Source of the DNA: Moniliophthora roreri | Lineage: Eukaryota; Basidiomycota; Agaricomycetes; Agaricales; Marasmiaceae | Assembly: GCA_001466705.2 (NCBI GenBank) | Contig: LATX02000236.1 | Coordinates: 124,001-188,000 of the forward strand | Length of the DNA: 64,000 nucleotides | Reading direction: 5' to 3' | Program-made: the position numbers and the translations under genes | The notes under the pieces: model-generated | The model's database searches: none | Seen by the model: the letters and a program-made list of their open reading frames with translations, nothing else | What the model was told of the DNA's origin: nothing | Part shown: piece after piece, positions 1 through 11,458 of the stretch | Layout of the letters: every line of letters starts with the position of its first letter | Position numbering within the stretch: position 1 is the stretch's first letter

Positions 1-397
1 GTAAGCACTGGCATAATTCTGCCACTTCGCTTTGACAATAACAGCGATGATCTGGCAATGTAAGCATGAGCATGAATATAAAGCAACGGAAGAAAGGAAC
101 GCACCGCAAAAATACCAACAGCCATGGTTGAGTTTTGTATGTTCCTAGAAACGAAGATTGTGAATGATAGACCTTGAGCACCTTGACCCGCCTGATAAAA
201 GGGAATGATATGTCGATAATTCATGATTGGAAGAAAATTGACAACTTGGGAGAACACTTGAACAGCATGAGCGAGACATGTGGACCGGTACCGACTCGGA
301 GAGTTGGGATACACGGTCGAGGTGAATGTAGGAGAACAAAAGCGAGTGACCGCATCGTTGATGCGCTGGCAATTGGTCGCGACACTGCCACTCGCAC

Positions 398-991
398 GTG
401 TTCACACTCTCATCTCCGGATTGTGAGATGGGATCACCTCCGTTGGACTGGCTCACCTTACCGGCTCTGCGAATCTTGAGGTTCCCTGAAGGAGCTGCTG
501 CCTATGCTGAGCTCGCTGCGTTCATTTTCAGATCGTCGTGTCAGTCACAAGAGCTTTCACTCATAGACGCGATACCCGATAAGAAGGGAATCATCCAATT
601 GCTGAGGTCGGACAGCATGCGGAGTCTGCACACTCTCACTATCGGCCTTGAGGATGTCAATGGTGAAGGATGGGTTAGCATTGGGGATAATATATTGCGG
701 GCAATGTTCTTCTCTGGTGAAGCTGAGCGGCACAGCCGCATTCTACCTGGCCTCGCTTCGCTTACTCTTCTTAATGATAAACGATGGACCGATGGTGTTT
801 TACTTCAGATGGTGACAAGCCGCCGTCGGGTTGAATTGGTGGGAGGAGACTCGAGACTTCAGCGTCTGTCCCTAGTCGATGCGCTGGATGGCGACGCTAA
901 TCCTATTGAGGATCCCGCGTGCGCAGCACTCATGCAAGAGTTATGTGAGGAAGGTTTCCATTATGAATGGTCACGCTCTTTGAGTGCATGA
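398..991 (+). pseudogene. C-terminal part of an F-box/LRR-type protein, probably a fragment
   Basis: The frame is open for 197 codons and ends in TGA. Its leucine-rich segments spaced like fungal F-box leucine-rich repeats (LPALRILRF, LHTLTIGLED, LASLTLLND, LQRLSL) and its ending, in which a 'MVTSRRRV' segment comes just before the C-terminus, resemble the closing part of the complete F-box gene at 1138-2815, which has 'MVRSRRVA'.

No F-box is present. Upstream of about 398 the same strand is broken by stops in every frame, and the first ATG lies inside the repeat region. It is either the decayed 3' end of a longer gene or a gene whose 5' exons I could not assemble. It is on the opposite strand to its F-box neighbour. 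Without an F-box it would not join an SCF ubiquitin ligase. Confidence 0.45.
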
Positions 992-1137
992 TCTATAAAA
1001 TACACAAACGATTCGCAGACTACGTGTACAGTACAAAAAAAAAAAAACAGTAAAACCTGGTCACAAGACATGTACATTGGTACTTGTGAGAAACAAAACG
1101 TTAGCCTTTCGACTTAGCAAAGCTCGGAAACTTGCCC

Positions 1138-2815
1138 TTACCTATCGCCATCCCAGTCTATGATATCAACTACCAATCCATTATCCCTCAACTTCTCCAA
1201 GCCCTTGCGAACCCTATCATCGAGATCTTGTGGGCGGGAATACAGTGTGAACGACTCCAACTGCTTTACTCCAATAGTCGCCACTCTCCTGGACCGTACC
1301 ATTTCGCACAGCTGATCAGCATCGAACGCGCTGAAATTGGGTTTCGGCCGTAATATGAGATTGGTGAGGTTTGGGAGTAGAGTCACGGAATTGGCATTAG
1401 GATTGGTGGATATGGTCAATTTCTGGATCAGCGTCTCGTTGATGACTCCTTCATCGAGGACGTCTAAATCGAAATCGAATGTAAAGACAGATGGGAGAAG
1501 GTCAATAATAAGAATGAGGTGCTGTGAAGACATCCTAGTGTTGCGAATGCACAATTCTGCAACAGGAGGCTGAGATTGCCGAAGGAATTGGACGAGAGCT
1601 TGGGGAAAGGGAATTAAATGTGTCCACATCTTCAAAATCCGGAGACACATCAAAGACGGGAGGGTCACGGAATCGAAGAAGATATCGCACCATCCAGTAA
1701 TGATTTGGATTTCCAGGACGCGGAGGTGTGAAGTCACTTTTGGAGGAATAGGATCATTGCGACCGTGCCTGATTGGGGAACAGAGCAAGAGCTCTTGAAG
1801 CCCTGGGAGCCTCGTCAGTATTTCGAGGATCGCATGTATGCGATGTTCATGTGTCGAAAGACGAACCAAAGCACGGGTATCCAAACGCCAGAATATTCGA
1901 TTATGGAGTACAGCATCCTGTAAGGATCGTAGGCGTGGCGTGGAGACAGGGTCTGCAGAAACTTCAATGTCCCTGGATGTATACGTAGAGTCGCCTATGA
2001 TTGTCAGCGACTCTAGCAGAGGCATTGTGCTAGGGAATCGGATAGTTCGATGGGGCAATTTTAACGTTGCATGTTTCCATCGGGAACCGTGCTTGACAAT
2101 TTCGGCCAACGCATGGTCATCCACGCCAAGCAAAGGACGGGGGGACAGTGTGAGAGTATTGAAATCGATGCAAAGGGGTTGTGTTTGGGATTTCTCGAGA
2201 CAAAATTCGGTGAAAGCAAGGACCCGCTGGGCATCAGCCCTCTCTCTACAGGCTGTAAAATGCACACGAATGTTGGTCCATAGCGTAGGTTCCGATAATG
2301 CCAACGATCTCCAACGAGCGCAGACGTGGCTAAGAATGAGGATAATGTGGCAGCTTGGTTGAGCTGCGTGGTGTCCCAGCGGCTTGGCGGTGGGACTCTC
2401 GCACATGAGGAAAATCCGCAGCAGTAACTCGGGCGGCAGGGTGCGAATCAACGACCTCGATATCCCCTCCACACGCTTCTTCAAGACGCATAACGCAGCT
2501 CGCCTCCTGTCTAACTGCGCTAGTACTGAACGCAACGAATTGAGCACGGTATCGCATGCAGAAAGTTCGACCTCTGCTTCACCGATGAAAGTTTCAATCA
2601 TGGATCGCTCGTCATCTGGGCAGATATAGTTTCCTGGGTTTTGTTGAACATATTGAATTATGCGCGGTATGGCAGCCAAATTAGGGATTGTGAAGGGGCA
2701 AGACTCCCGACAGAGCTGAATGGGGTCCTCGAGTAGCGACTAGGAATGATGTTAATGCACAAAACGAAGAATAACTTTGAAGGCTGCTCACGTCGATGTC
2801 CAAGGTGCCCATCAT
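1138..2815 (-). CDS. F-box domain protein (541 aa, 2 exons)
   Basis: Model: complement(join(1138..2739, 2792..2815)). Exon 1 is only 24 nt (ATG at 2815). A 52-nt GT-AG intron (2740-2791) follows, in phase 0, and one long exon completes the gene.

Residues about 63-103 form a charged, likely coiled-coil segment. The F-box starts near residue 109 (core LPPELLLRIFLMCE, then HVCARWRSLA and LWTNI). The remainder is leucine-rich and probably forms irregular LRRs. Proteins of this kind normally bind Skp1 through the F-box and present substrates to a cullin ubiquitin ligase; the substrate is unknown.

The short first exon is positionally conserved in the paralogue at 39243-40942 and in the pseudogene at 41458-42994. 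That supports the start, because the long exon alone lacks a good ATG at its 5' end. No damage is seen. Confidence 0.85.
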
Positions 2816-3139
2816 GACAAAATTCTTCTAGAAACCGATATTCGTTTTCAGACTCGGAGGATAAGAGTGACAGTCATGCGACTTCCTCGTCCAGGGTATT
2901 GGCCAGCGATCTTTAAGTTTGATAATGTCCCGTTAGATGCGCAACTGTGTGAAAGAAGCAAGGGCGTACCTGACCAATGACCTTGATCATCCCACCTCTA
3001 ACCAGCATCTTGACTCGGCTCGGAGAATGAGGCCTAGTGGGGACTCAATCATTTTGGTTCTACAATACGACGCCATCACGCGAAATTATTGCAGTTACTG
3101 GGGAAGAACTGGTACCTGTGCGGTGACTAATTCCCAGCT
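2816..3139. other. Intergenic, no gene seen
   Basis: This stretch lies upstream of the F-box gene start. It has only short chance ORFs on both strands and no recognisable coding similarity to anything else in the window. It presumably holds the F-box promoter, but I see no clear TATA box. Confidence 0.5.
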
Positions 3140-4225
3140 ATATTATTAACATATTTGCTCACATCGACCTCCTCCGAGGCTATTATTCACGTAGTTATTA
3201 ACATTTGTTCACATTATTTTCTAACACTGATAATAACAAGTGAATAATGCAATCTTTACCATGTTATTAACAATTTGGCATGTGAATAATATCGAGGCTC
3301 CTAGAGACTCAGGGCCTGTTTGGCGGCACCTTTCCCGCTAAAAACAGAATGGACCATTTTTGTCCCCATTTCAGCCATAGGCGCCCAGGACCGAGAACGG
3401 ACGGAGCATTTGGCGGCATCACAACGGCAACACACTATTCAGATTATTCCCACAATGGTATTTGCTGAGTGTCTGCTCGATTGGGGTTCATCCCCGCTGT
3501 GACACCGTCTTAAGAGCCTTGTATAACACTTTAACTAATATGGCTCTGAGATCAACAGATTTGACACGTCAGGTATGCTTTGGAGAAGCAATACTAGCTT
3601 GAAACTTTGCTTAGGACGCGTTGGATCACGCAGTCACATGAGTGTCGGGTGGCAATTTTTGGCCGTGCGACCTCCATTTTGCCGTCATTCTGGACCGAGA
3701 CCTATCCGGATGACAACCCATCCCAGTCGTCCGGGCAAGCGTCCGGGTATCAAAGTGGTGCCAACAAACGGCACCTCAGACTGTCCCAATCAAACCCGCC
3801 ACTGCCTTGTGTACCTCCCGATTGCTCCTCGGGTATTTCAAGAGCCAGCATGCCACCAATGACAACTGGAGGACGATGGTTTCCAGAGGATCTTGTATCC
3901 CTGGGTATCACATCCTTGAGAACTGCAGACACAAGACTGACGTGTTAGGCTCCGAGTTTTATAAGAGAAAATCAGGAATTTCATTATAGGGAGTGTCTGT
4001 AAAGGGAATACAAGGCTGCTAAACGATGAGTCGACTGTCGATGATGGCCAAAATGAAGAATTTGCAATACACGTGTCGCTCGAATCAGCCTCCGATTTGC
4101 CGGGATTCAGGCTTCCAAATTTTTAAACATTTATTCACATATATTCACATGGGGTCTTGGAGGTCGATGCTAACAATGTGTTATTAACATGAATTATTCA
4201 CACATGTTAGCAAAAACCGAATTGT
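3140..4225. mobile_element. Putative decayed element with imperfect terminal inverted repeats
   Basis: Both ends carry AT-rich blocks of TTATTAAC and TTATTCAC. The left end contains CACATCGACCTCC (about 3160-3172). The right end, near 4150-4165, has the reverse complement, GGAGGTCGATG. Nearby motifs such as 'gttattaac' and 'gtgaataat' occur in both orientations.

Nested inside are a second inverted pair, near 3312-3330 (CCTGTTTGGCGGCACC) and 3750-3776 (GGTGCCAACAAACGGCACC). GGCCTGTTTGG-like ends are typical of small non-autonomous DNA transposons. No transposase coding sequence is visible. The right part (from 3396) is present again after the N at 5748. An insertion origin is an inference from the repeat geometry. 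Confidence 0.35.
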
Positions 4226-5747
4226 TCCCCGTACCCTAACCTGATCATCGTTCAGAGCGACGAGTGGTGTTTACCAAACAAACATGATTACGGTACATGC
4301 TTCCGTACTATTCTGTCTAGGAGAGACTAAACATCGGACCTACCCAGGCAAGCAGCGATTAGCGTTGTCACTGTGACTCAGACCCCCCAATGTGCCTGGA
4401 ACGCCGTATATTTGCAACAAGGTCAAGACAATGTACTTAAAATCCTCGAGTTGGACACAGCTCCGGTCTTCAAGCTTCAAGGCCTCAGGACAGAAGTCGA
4501 CTTCGAGTCGGTCCTGTTTAGCCGAGGTAACGGTCTGAATCCTTCCCGTTCTTCCACGAACTGATTCCTGCTTATATGTTTATATCCGGAATCAACGGTT
4601 TCAGAACCAAGGCATCTGTCTCGCTCGACACATTTTACTCCATGCTATGGCACCCCTGCGAACTTTTAAGCTGCATTACTCTCAAGTCTACCATTCTCAG
4701 ACTCGACAACCAACCCCTCTGCATCGCACAACCATGTCGGAAAAACCATTTTCCAGCTTGTAGACCCCTTCTTCGGTGATTTGCTACGACAAGAGCGAGG
4801 CACATCAGAAAGCCCCTCATCCTCCTTCAATTGTTTGGGTTCGTATCGCCGGATACCTTTCTACAGGATTGACTTGATATGGTGAGTCCCGAGGAACCCG
4901 TACCCTAAGAGAACCTAGTCAACGCCACCGCAAACGTCGACGCAAAGGTAAACGTACTAGACTTCCTGTACCATGCACGCGATAATGGAACCGTTACTTG
5001 ATCCGTATACTGCCAGAGACGAAGGATGTCGCGCATTCGTATTCGCCAAGATTCGCTGTTGAGCGGAAGACCAAGTGTGAGCCAACGAAGGATGAAGGTT
5101 CAAGTTGAAACGCGTACGAATTTGTTCCAACCGATCCGTCCATGGAGGGCCATGATCTTGATTCCTGTGTATCAACTTTTGAAAGACTGTTGTGGCATCT
5201 TATTCCGCAGCAGAATACACCAACGTTCCGTTCATGTTGGAGATAGCACCAGCATATTGTATAACATCCTACCCTGTGCTTTCGAGGCACAGGTCAATCA
5301 TGTTGTCAAAAGGAAGTGCGTTCTAAGTATGTTGCGTCAGCTTCGAAGATACAAATGATGAACAGTACTCACGGGTTGAAGCCAGACCAAAAAGTATACC
5401 CACTGACCCATCTGCACCTGCGCCTGCGCTTTCCACTAACCTTGTAGCAGTGTCCAAAGCGGCAAAGTCGATCTGACCGTCTGCTACCCAAGAGTCATTG
5501 ATGAGACCGTAAGCACGTTTGACGAGAGGAGGCGAGGCAGAAGCAGAGTGGAGCGCGAGGGGTGCAGGGCCCAAGAGTAGTCGAAACATTCTTTGTGGGT
5601 GGTATGATATGATGACAATGCTTTCTTCCATATAGCAGCTTTCTGGTTATCTTCTGGCCGCAAAGAGAGCATCTAGGCTTTAATTGATGGGTAGCAGGCT
5701 ATGTGAATCCTGAAATCAGCTATCAAGCGCCAAAGGTTCTAAGCAGA
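3396..5747. repeat. First copy of an N-separated 2.35-kb direct duplication
   Basis: Bases 3396-5747 recur at 5749-8099 with about 2353 nt offset. I see only a handful of substitutions (for example near 4756, 4773, 5154, 5212, 5473 and 5509) and one single-base indel near 5619.

The two copies touch with only a single N between them: the end of copy one abuts N, and copy two starts directly after it. That is what is expected when two overlapping contigs or haplotypes were scaffolded without merging. I would treat the two copies as one locus until shown otherwise. Confidence 0.9.
4957..5631 (-). pseudogene. Chimeric relic: GMC oxidase N-terminus joined to arylsulfotransferase exon fragments
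   Basis: From 5589 downward the minus strand reads a signal peptide and SPPLVKRAYG...NDSWVADGQ, clearly homologous to the start of the GMC oxidase at 43779 ([10 protein letters not shown]...NDPLVANGQ). The FAD-binding glycine motif is deleted: the sequence jumps from 'QIDFAA' to a TRLVES/AGAGADG segment.

Below about 5290 the same strand matches arylsulfotransferase exon 3 of the gene at 47649 at DNA level (gctggtgctatctccaacat..., VYSAAE followed by an in-frame stop). It then matches exon 5 (SSNGSIIACMVQEV against SSNGPIIACVIQEV). Most of both genes is missing, so this is dead. The order GMC then sulfotransferase is the same as in the intact pair, but on the opposite strand. Confidence 0.85.
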
Positions 5748-5748
5748 N
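5748..5748. other. Assembly join (single N)
   Basis: One ambiguous base separates the two copies of the 2.35-kb block. It marks a contig junction rather than a biological feature. Confidence 0.9.
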
Positions 5749-8099
5749 AACGGACGGAGCATTTGGCGGCATCACAACGGCAACACACTATTCAGATTAT
5801 TCCCACAATGGTATTTGCTGAGTGTCTGCTCGATTGGGGTTCATCCCCGCTGTGACACCGTCTTAAGAGCCTTGTATAACACTTTAACTAATATGGCTCT
5901 GAGATCAACAGATTTGACACGTCAGGTATGCTTTGGAGAAGCAATACTAGCTTGAAACTTTGCTTAGGACGCGTTGGATCACGCAGTCACATGAGTGTCG
6001 GGTGGCAATTTTTGGCCGTGCGACCTCCATTTTGCCGTCATTCTGGACCGAGACCTATCCGGATGACAACCCATCCCAGTCGTCCGGGCAAGCGTCCGGG
6101 TATCAAAGTGGTGCCAACAAACGGCACCTCAGACTGTCCCAATCAAACCCGCCACTGCCTTGTGTACCTCCCGATTGCTCCTCGGGTATTTCAAGAGCCA
6201 GCATGCCACCAATGACAACTGGAGGACGATGGTTTCCAGAGGATCTTGTATCCCTGGGTATCACATCCTTGAGAACTGCAGACACAAGACTGACGTGTTA
6301 GGCTCCGAGTTTTATAAGAGAAAATCAGGAATTTCATTATAGGGAGTGTCTGTAAAGGGAATACAAGGCTGCTAAACGATGAGTCGACTGTCGATGATGG
6401 CCAAAATGAAGAATTTGCAATACACGTGTCGCTCGAATCAGCCTCCGATTTGCCGGGATTCAGGCTTCCAAATTTTTAAACATTTATTCACATATATTCA
6501 CATGGGGTCTTGGAGGTCGATGCTAACAATGTGTTATTAACATGAATTATTCACACATGTTAGCAAAAACCGAATTGTTCCCCGTACCCTAACCTGATCA
6601 TCGTTCAGAGCGACGAGTGGTGTTTACCAAACAAACATGATTACGGTACATGCTTCCGTACTATTCTGTCTAGGAGAGACTAAACATCGGACCTACCCAG
6701 GCAAGCAGCGATTAGCGTTGTCACTGTGACTCAGACCCCCCAATGTGCCTGGAACGCCGTATATTTGCAACAAGGTCAAGACAATGTACTTAAAATCCTC
6801 GAGTTGGACACAGCTCCGGTCTTCAAGCTTCAAGGCCTCAGGACAGAAGTCGACTTCGAGTCGGTCCTGTTTAGCCGAGGTAACGGTCTGAATCCTTCCC
6901 GTTCTTCCACGAACTGATTCCTGCTTATATGTTTATATCCGGAATCAACGGTTTCAGAACCAAGGCATCTGTCTCGCTCGACACATTTTACTCCATGCTA
7001 TGGCACCCCTGCGAACTTTTAAGCTGCATTACTCTCAAGTCTACCATTCTCAGACTCGACAACCAACCCCTCTGCATCGCACAACCATGTCGGAAAAACC
7101 ATTTTCCGGCTTGTAGACCCATCCTTCGGTGATTTGCTACGACAAGAGCGAGGCACATCAGAAAGCCCCTCATCCTCCTTCAATTGTTTGGGTTCGTATC
7201 GCCGGATACCTTTCTACAGGATTGACTTGATATGGTGAGTCCCGAGGAACCCGTACCCTAAGAGAACCTAGTCAACGCCACCGCAAACGTCGACGCAAAG
7301 GTAAACGTACTAGACTTCCTGTACCATGCACGCGATAATGGAACCGTTACTTGATCCGTATACTGCCAGAGACGAAGGATGTCGCGCATTCGTATTCGCC
7401 AAGATTCGCTGTTGAGCGGAAGACCAAGTGTGAGCCAACGAAGGATGAAGGTTCAAGTTGAAACGCGTACGAATTTGTTCCAACCGATCCGTCCATGGAG
7501 GGCTATGATCTTGATTCCTGTGTATCAACTTTTGAAAGACTGTTGTGGCATCTTATTCCGCAGTAGAATACACCAACGTTCCGTTCATGTTGGAGATAGC
7601 ACCAGCATATTGTATAACATCCTACCCTGTGCTTTCGAGGCACAGGTCAATCATGTTGTCAAAAGGAAGTGCGTTCTAAGTATGTTGCGTCAGCTTCGAA
7701 GATACAAATGATGAACAGTACTCACGGGTTGAAGCCAGACCAAAAAGTATACCCACTGACCCATCTGCACCTGCGCCTGCGCTTTCCACTAACCTTGTAG
7801 CAGTGTCCAAAGCGGCAAAGTCAATCTGACCGTCTGCTACCCAAGAGTCATTGATGACGCCGTAAGCACGTTTGACGAGAGGAGGCGAGGCAGAAGCAGA
7901 GTGGAGCGCGAGGGGTGCAGGGCCCAAGAGTAGTCGAAACATTCTTTGTGGGTGGTATGATATGATGACATGCTTTCTTCCATATAGCAGCTTTCTGGTT
8001 ATCTTCTGGCCGCAAAGAGAGCATCTAGGCTTTAATTGATGGGTAGCAGGCTATGTGAATCCTGAAATCAGCTATCAAGCGCCAAAGGTTCTAAGCAGA
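5749..8099. repeat. Second copy of the N-separated 2.35-kb duplication
   Basis: This is near-identical to 3396-5747 and again holds the right part of the putative element and the GMC/sulfotransferase relic. It continues without a break into the single-copy DNA upstream of the epoxide hydrolase, whereas the first copy continues into single-copy DNA on its left side only. That arrangement fits overlapping contig ends. Confidence 0.9.
7310..7984 (-). pseudogene. Second copy of the GMC/arylsulfotransferase relic
   Basis: This has the same structure as the relic at 4957-5631: GMC signal peptide and KRAYG segment from about 7942 downward, Rossmann motif missing, then sulfotransferase exon 3 and exon 5 fragments with the same in-frame stop. 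A few bases differ, including one base lost near 7969. It probably represents the same locus (allele or contig overlap), not an independent pseudogene. Confidence 0.8.
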
Positions 8100-8680
8100 G
8101 GATGTCGTACCTGACCCCAATCACATTACTCCAGACTGAACCTCTCCACAAACGCCGAGCTGGAAGCTGCTAAAATTCCAAGTTTTGGGCTGCCTATGGT
8201 GGTGGTTACTAGTCGACCCTTGCGGTCCGCATTCACACGCGTCTCTCCCTGGTCTCTCCCCGACTAAAACATGCTCCTTCAGTCTCGTTATTCGGCGCCC
8301 CAATGAAGAATACCTCAAGTGCTGTATCGAGTGCTGTACAGAGACTTGGCACAAATTTTGGAACGGTCTTTTTCGGATTTGCAGGTTCAAGACTTGAGGA
8401 TAGAGACAAACATCGCAATGGGCCAAGGCATCTGTCCAGCATTTCTCCCATGCTACGGCATCCCTAGACCTGTTACAGGACCTTCAGCGACGACGGCAAG
8501 CAATGTACATGCTTGCCATTGTCACATAACGGACGGTTACACTGACAGGCCTACGACATCCCCTTCCCTGGCTTCTAAGCAGTATTACTCTCGAGTTTGG
8601 GGCCTTTTAACCGCCCACAACTATATATATATCAACCCTCACTACACCGAGTCTTCTACACCGCAATCAATCAACCATTC
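8100..8680. promoter_or_regulatory. 5' flank of the epoxide hydrolase gene
   Basis: There is no gene in this stretch. A TATA-like run (ctatatatatatc) lies at about 8621-8633, some 50-60 nt upstream of the start codon. A block around 8440-8600 (cccatgctacggcatccct ... agtattactctcgagt) resembles 4640-4700 in the duplicated block (tccatgctatggcacccct ... cattactctcaagt). The block may therefore carry a decayed copy of this promoter. Confidence 0.5.
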
Positions 8681-10337
8681 ATGTCCTCTCGTCCATTCAA
8701 AATCGCCATCCCAGACGAATCTCTCGAACTCTTGAAAAAGAAACTCGAGCTTACGCGCCTCCCGGACGAGATTGATGAAGCGGGGTGGGATTATGGTGCA
8801 CCTCTCGCAGATATCCGTCGGCTTGTATCCAGATGGAAAGATGGGTATGACTGGAGGAAACACGAGAAGGCTTTGAACGAGGAGATGCCTCAGTTTACGC
8901 GACCTGTTGAAGTTGAGGGGCATGGAGTATTGGATATACATTATGTGCATAAGGAGAGTAGGGTGCAGGGCGCGATCCCGTTGCTGTTCGTTCACGGATG
9001 TGCGTGTCTATGTCTAGCTTTCATTCGTGCAACAATAATCTGACTGACGGACGCGCAGGGCCAGGAAGTTTTATCGAAGTGAGAAAGATCCTGCCATTGT
9101 TAACTGCAGAAGAACCCGGACAACCGAGTTTCCACGTCGTCGCGCTTGGATTACCTGGATATGGATTCTCTGAGGGTACGAAGAAGAAGGGGTTCAACTT
9201 GTCGAAATATGCAGAGGTACGTGTGTTTGAACAAGTCTTCTAATCGGCTCAAGACTGATGAAGTGCTCTAGGTTGGACACAAGCTGATGCAAGCCCTGGG
9301 GTACGAGGAGTATGGTACGTCAACTCCCGATGAGCTGTTCATCCTGAAACCATGTACTGACATTGTACCTGTCTCAGTTACCCAAGGCGGTGACTGGGGA
9401 TCTATAGTGCGTCGGTCGTGTCTCATAACCCTTTTCTCGACATTCATTCACTGACTCTATTACGCTAGATTACACGTGTAATGGCATCTGAATACGGAGG
9501 CAAACACGTCAAAGCCTGGCACACCAACATGCCGTGCGTCTCACTTACCCTGAGATCTATATCACTGTTCACACATCTCACTCCAATAGTGTCGCTGGAC
9601 CTCCACCCAACGACGACCCATCAAAATACGACGCGGAAGACCTCAAAGCCCTCGAACGATCCAAATGGTTCCAGAATAAAGGAATGGGATACTTCAAACA
9701 GCAATCTACACAACCCCAAACTATAGGCTACAATCTAGCCGACTCGCCAGTCGGCCTCCTCGCGTGGATTTATAAAAAACTGATGTCTTGGACTGACGCG
9801 TACCCCTGGGATGACGACGAAGGTTTGTGTTCTTCCTCGGAAACTGGCTGACGCGTGTCTGATGGCAATGTAAACCCTAGTACTGACATGGATATCCATC
9901 TACTGGTTCTCTCGCTCCGGACCAGCCGCATCGGTTCGCACGTACTACGAGGTTGGATGGACAAACTTGCCGACTCCATCGATTCCTGCGGGATACTCGT
10001 TCTTCCCGAAAGAGCTCGGGATGGGGCCGAAGTCGTATGTTATCTTTGGCTCGTATTGGTAAAACGGGACTGACGCTGACATGAATGCAGGTGGTACAAC
10101 GACCCACACGTCGTTTTTAAACCTCGCCATGAACATGGAGGACATTTTGCCGCCCATGAGAGGCCTGTTGAGCTCGTTGGGGATTTGAGGAAGATGTTTG
10201 GCAAGGGCGGACCTGCGTATGGGGTTGTAGCCGGGAAAGATGGGTACGGCACCTCATCTGAAACTGCTGGTGACAGTGATGGTCGTTTGTCCAAGCGAAG
10301 ACGACTTGAAAATGACTTGCCGGCCACGGAGAAGTAG
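8681..10337 (+). CDS. Epoxide hydrolase, microsomal/EHN type (415 aa, 8 exons)
   Basis: Model: join(8681..8999, 9059..9216, 9272..9314, 9378..9406, 9469..9533, 9590..9822, 9881..10034, 10091..10337), with all phases consistent. It opens epoxides to vicinal diols by an alpha/beta-hydrolase mechanism.

Residues 1-100 look like the EHN lid domain ([18 protein letters not shown] start). The oxyanion motif HGWPGSF spans residues 105-111, restored across intron 1. The nucleophile is Asp179 in QGGDWGS. A lid tyrosine region lies near 290 ([12 protein letters not shown]). The catalytic histidine is probably His352 in [10 protein letters not shown]. Length and motif order fit fungal EPHX1-like enzymes.

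The C-terminal about 40 residues are a polar, family-atypical tail (KRRRLEND). No signal peptide is obvious. The gene is directly upstream of two P450 genes on the same strand, suggesting a shared oxidative pathway. Confidence 0.93.
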
Positions 10338-11458
10338 TAGCCAATGAATGTAGTATGAATACCTGTACTATGTTCATTAGAATTGTACTCTACATGACAT
10401 TTTATAAATGCTTTGCGTTTTTTGGTGGGTCTTCTGTCACATCTGCCGGTGAAGGCAATTGAGTGCTCGTTTCAGTCCTGGGATTGACAATGGAAACGAA
10501 GAAATCACAAATTGACATCGAGTCTGAAGGGGAAGTAACAACGAAGGCCGCAACTAATCATGAATTTCCACAATGCTAAACACTCTATACCTGTCAACTG
10601 CACCTGAATTCTTCCCTTTACCAAGCCAGAACTCTATTCATCGAGGTGTAATTTTGTGATTGGAATTGCGGCGTTTTCGGGGCCGGCGGTACTCCGGAGT
10701 CGGCTGATTGCAATGCGCGTCCACCTGCCGTTCATTGGTTCAACAGAAACTTCGACCCTACTTCCTCCGCCAACCGCAACACCATCACAATGACATCTCA
10801 TCAAAACTGGGTAACTTGATGCTCTCTTCAGGCTGCCGCTGACGTAGACCTATTTGACAAAGTACCTTCGTGGCTACCCCGAAGACCTCAAAAGAAATCT
10901 CACGTTACTACTGGTGATAACTTTTTAAGCCTTCCTACGGCTTCCTTCGACGTTATAAAGCTCTCTTCAAAACAAAAGAACATCCTCCGGACCAAGTAGA
11001 CACCCTTCTTGCAGGAAGCTCATCAATGTTTTGGAATTTTCGTGGAAGTCGTGTGCCCCTCCTTCACTTTACGTAGGACTTGGATTGTGCTCTAATCGGG
11101 CCCCGGTTGCGTGAAGCACAATCTCATCGACTCTTTGATAGTGGATTGAGACACGCTGAATCAACTGTACCGGCGTCTGATGTTTAATATTGATCCTGGA
11201 TTTAGCACTTGCTGCAAGCACTACTTCTCCGCGCTGCGCTTACTGATTTTTCAGCCAGCATCTACCGAGTTCCCTGCCCTTTATCGTCAGCGAAAATGAC
11301 GTATCGGGGCGAGCGGGCCACATAGCTTCTCTACTGAAAACGCCGCATTCTTGCGTCCCATGCTGTGGGATAGTCGAGGACCCGTATAAAAACTCCCCTG
11401 TCTCTACAGAAACATTCACCTACAACACACTGCACTGATCTTACACTCAATACCCAGC
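10338..11458. promoter_or_regulatory. P450-1 upstream region, homologous to the P450-2 upstream region
   Basis: There is no gene. From about 10665 the sequence aligns in patches with the P450-2 flank at 15550-17316 (16500-17316 in the second copy). Examples are the blocks around ccacctgccgtt, caatgacatctc, ctgccgctgacgt, and ccctttatcgtcagc...aaatgacg.atcggggcg. A TATA box (tataaaa) lies at 11385-11391, about 70 nt before the start codon. The promoter was duplicated together with the gene. Confidence 0.7.

Noticed and set aside
3575..3989. ORFs that occur identically in 3575-3989 and 5928-6342
   Set aside because: Repetition comes from the N-split duplication, not from selection; no splice or protein features.
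4957..5175. 72-codon ORF ending SSNGSIIACMVQEV as a small gene
   Set aside because: It is a piece of the arylsulfotransferase relic read across a deletion, not an independent gene.
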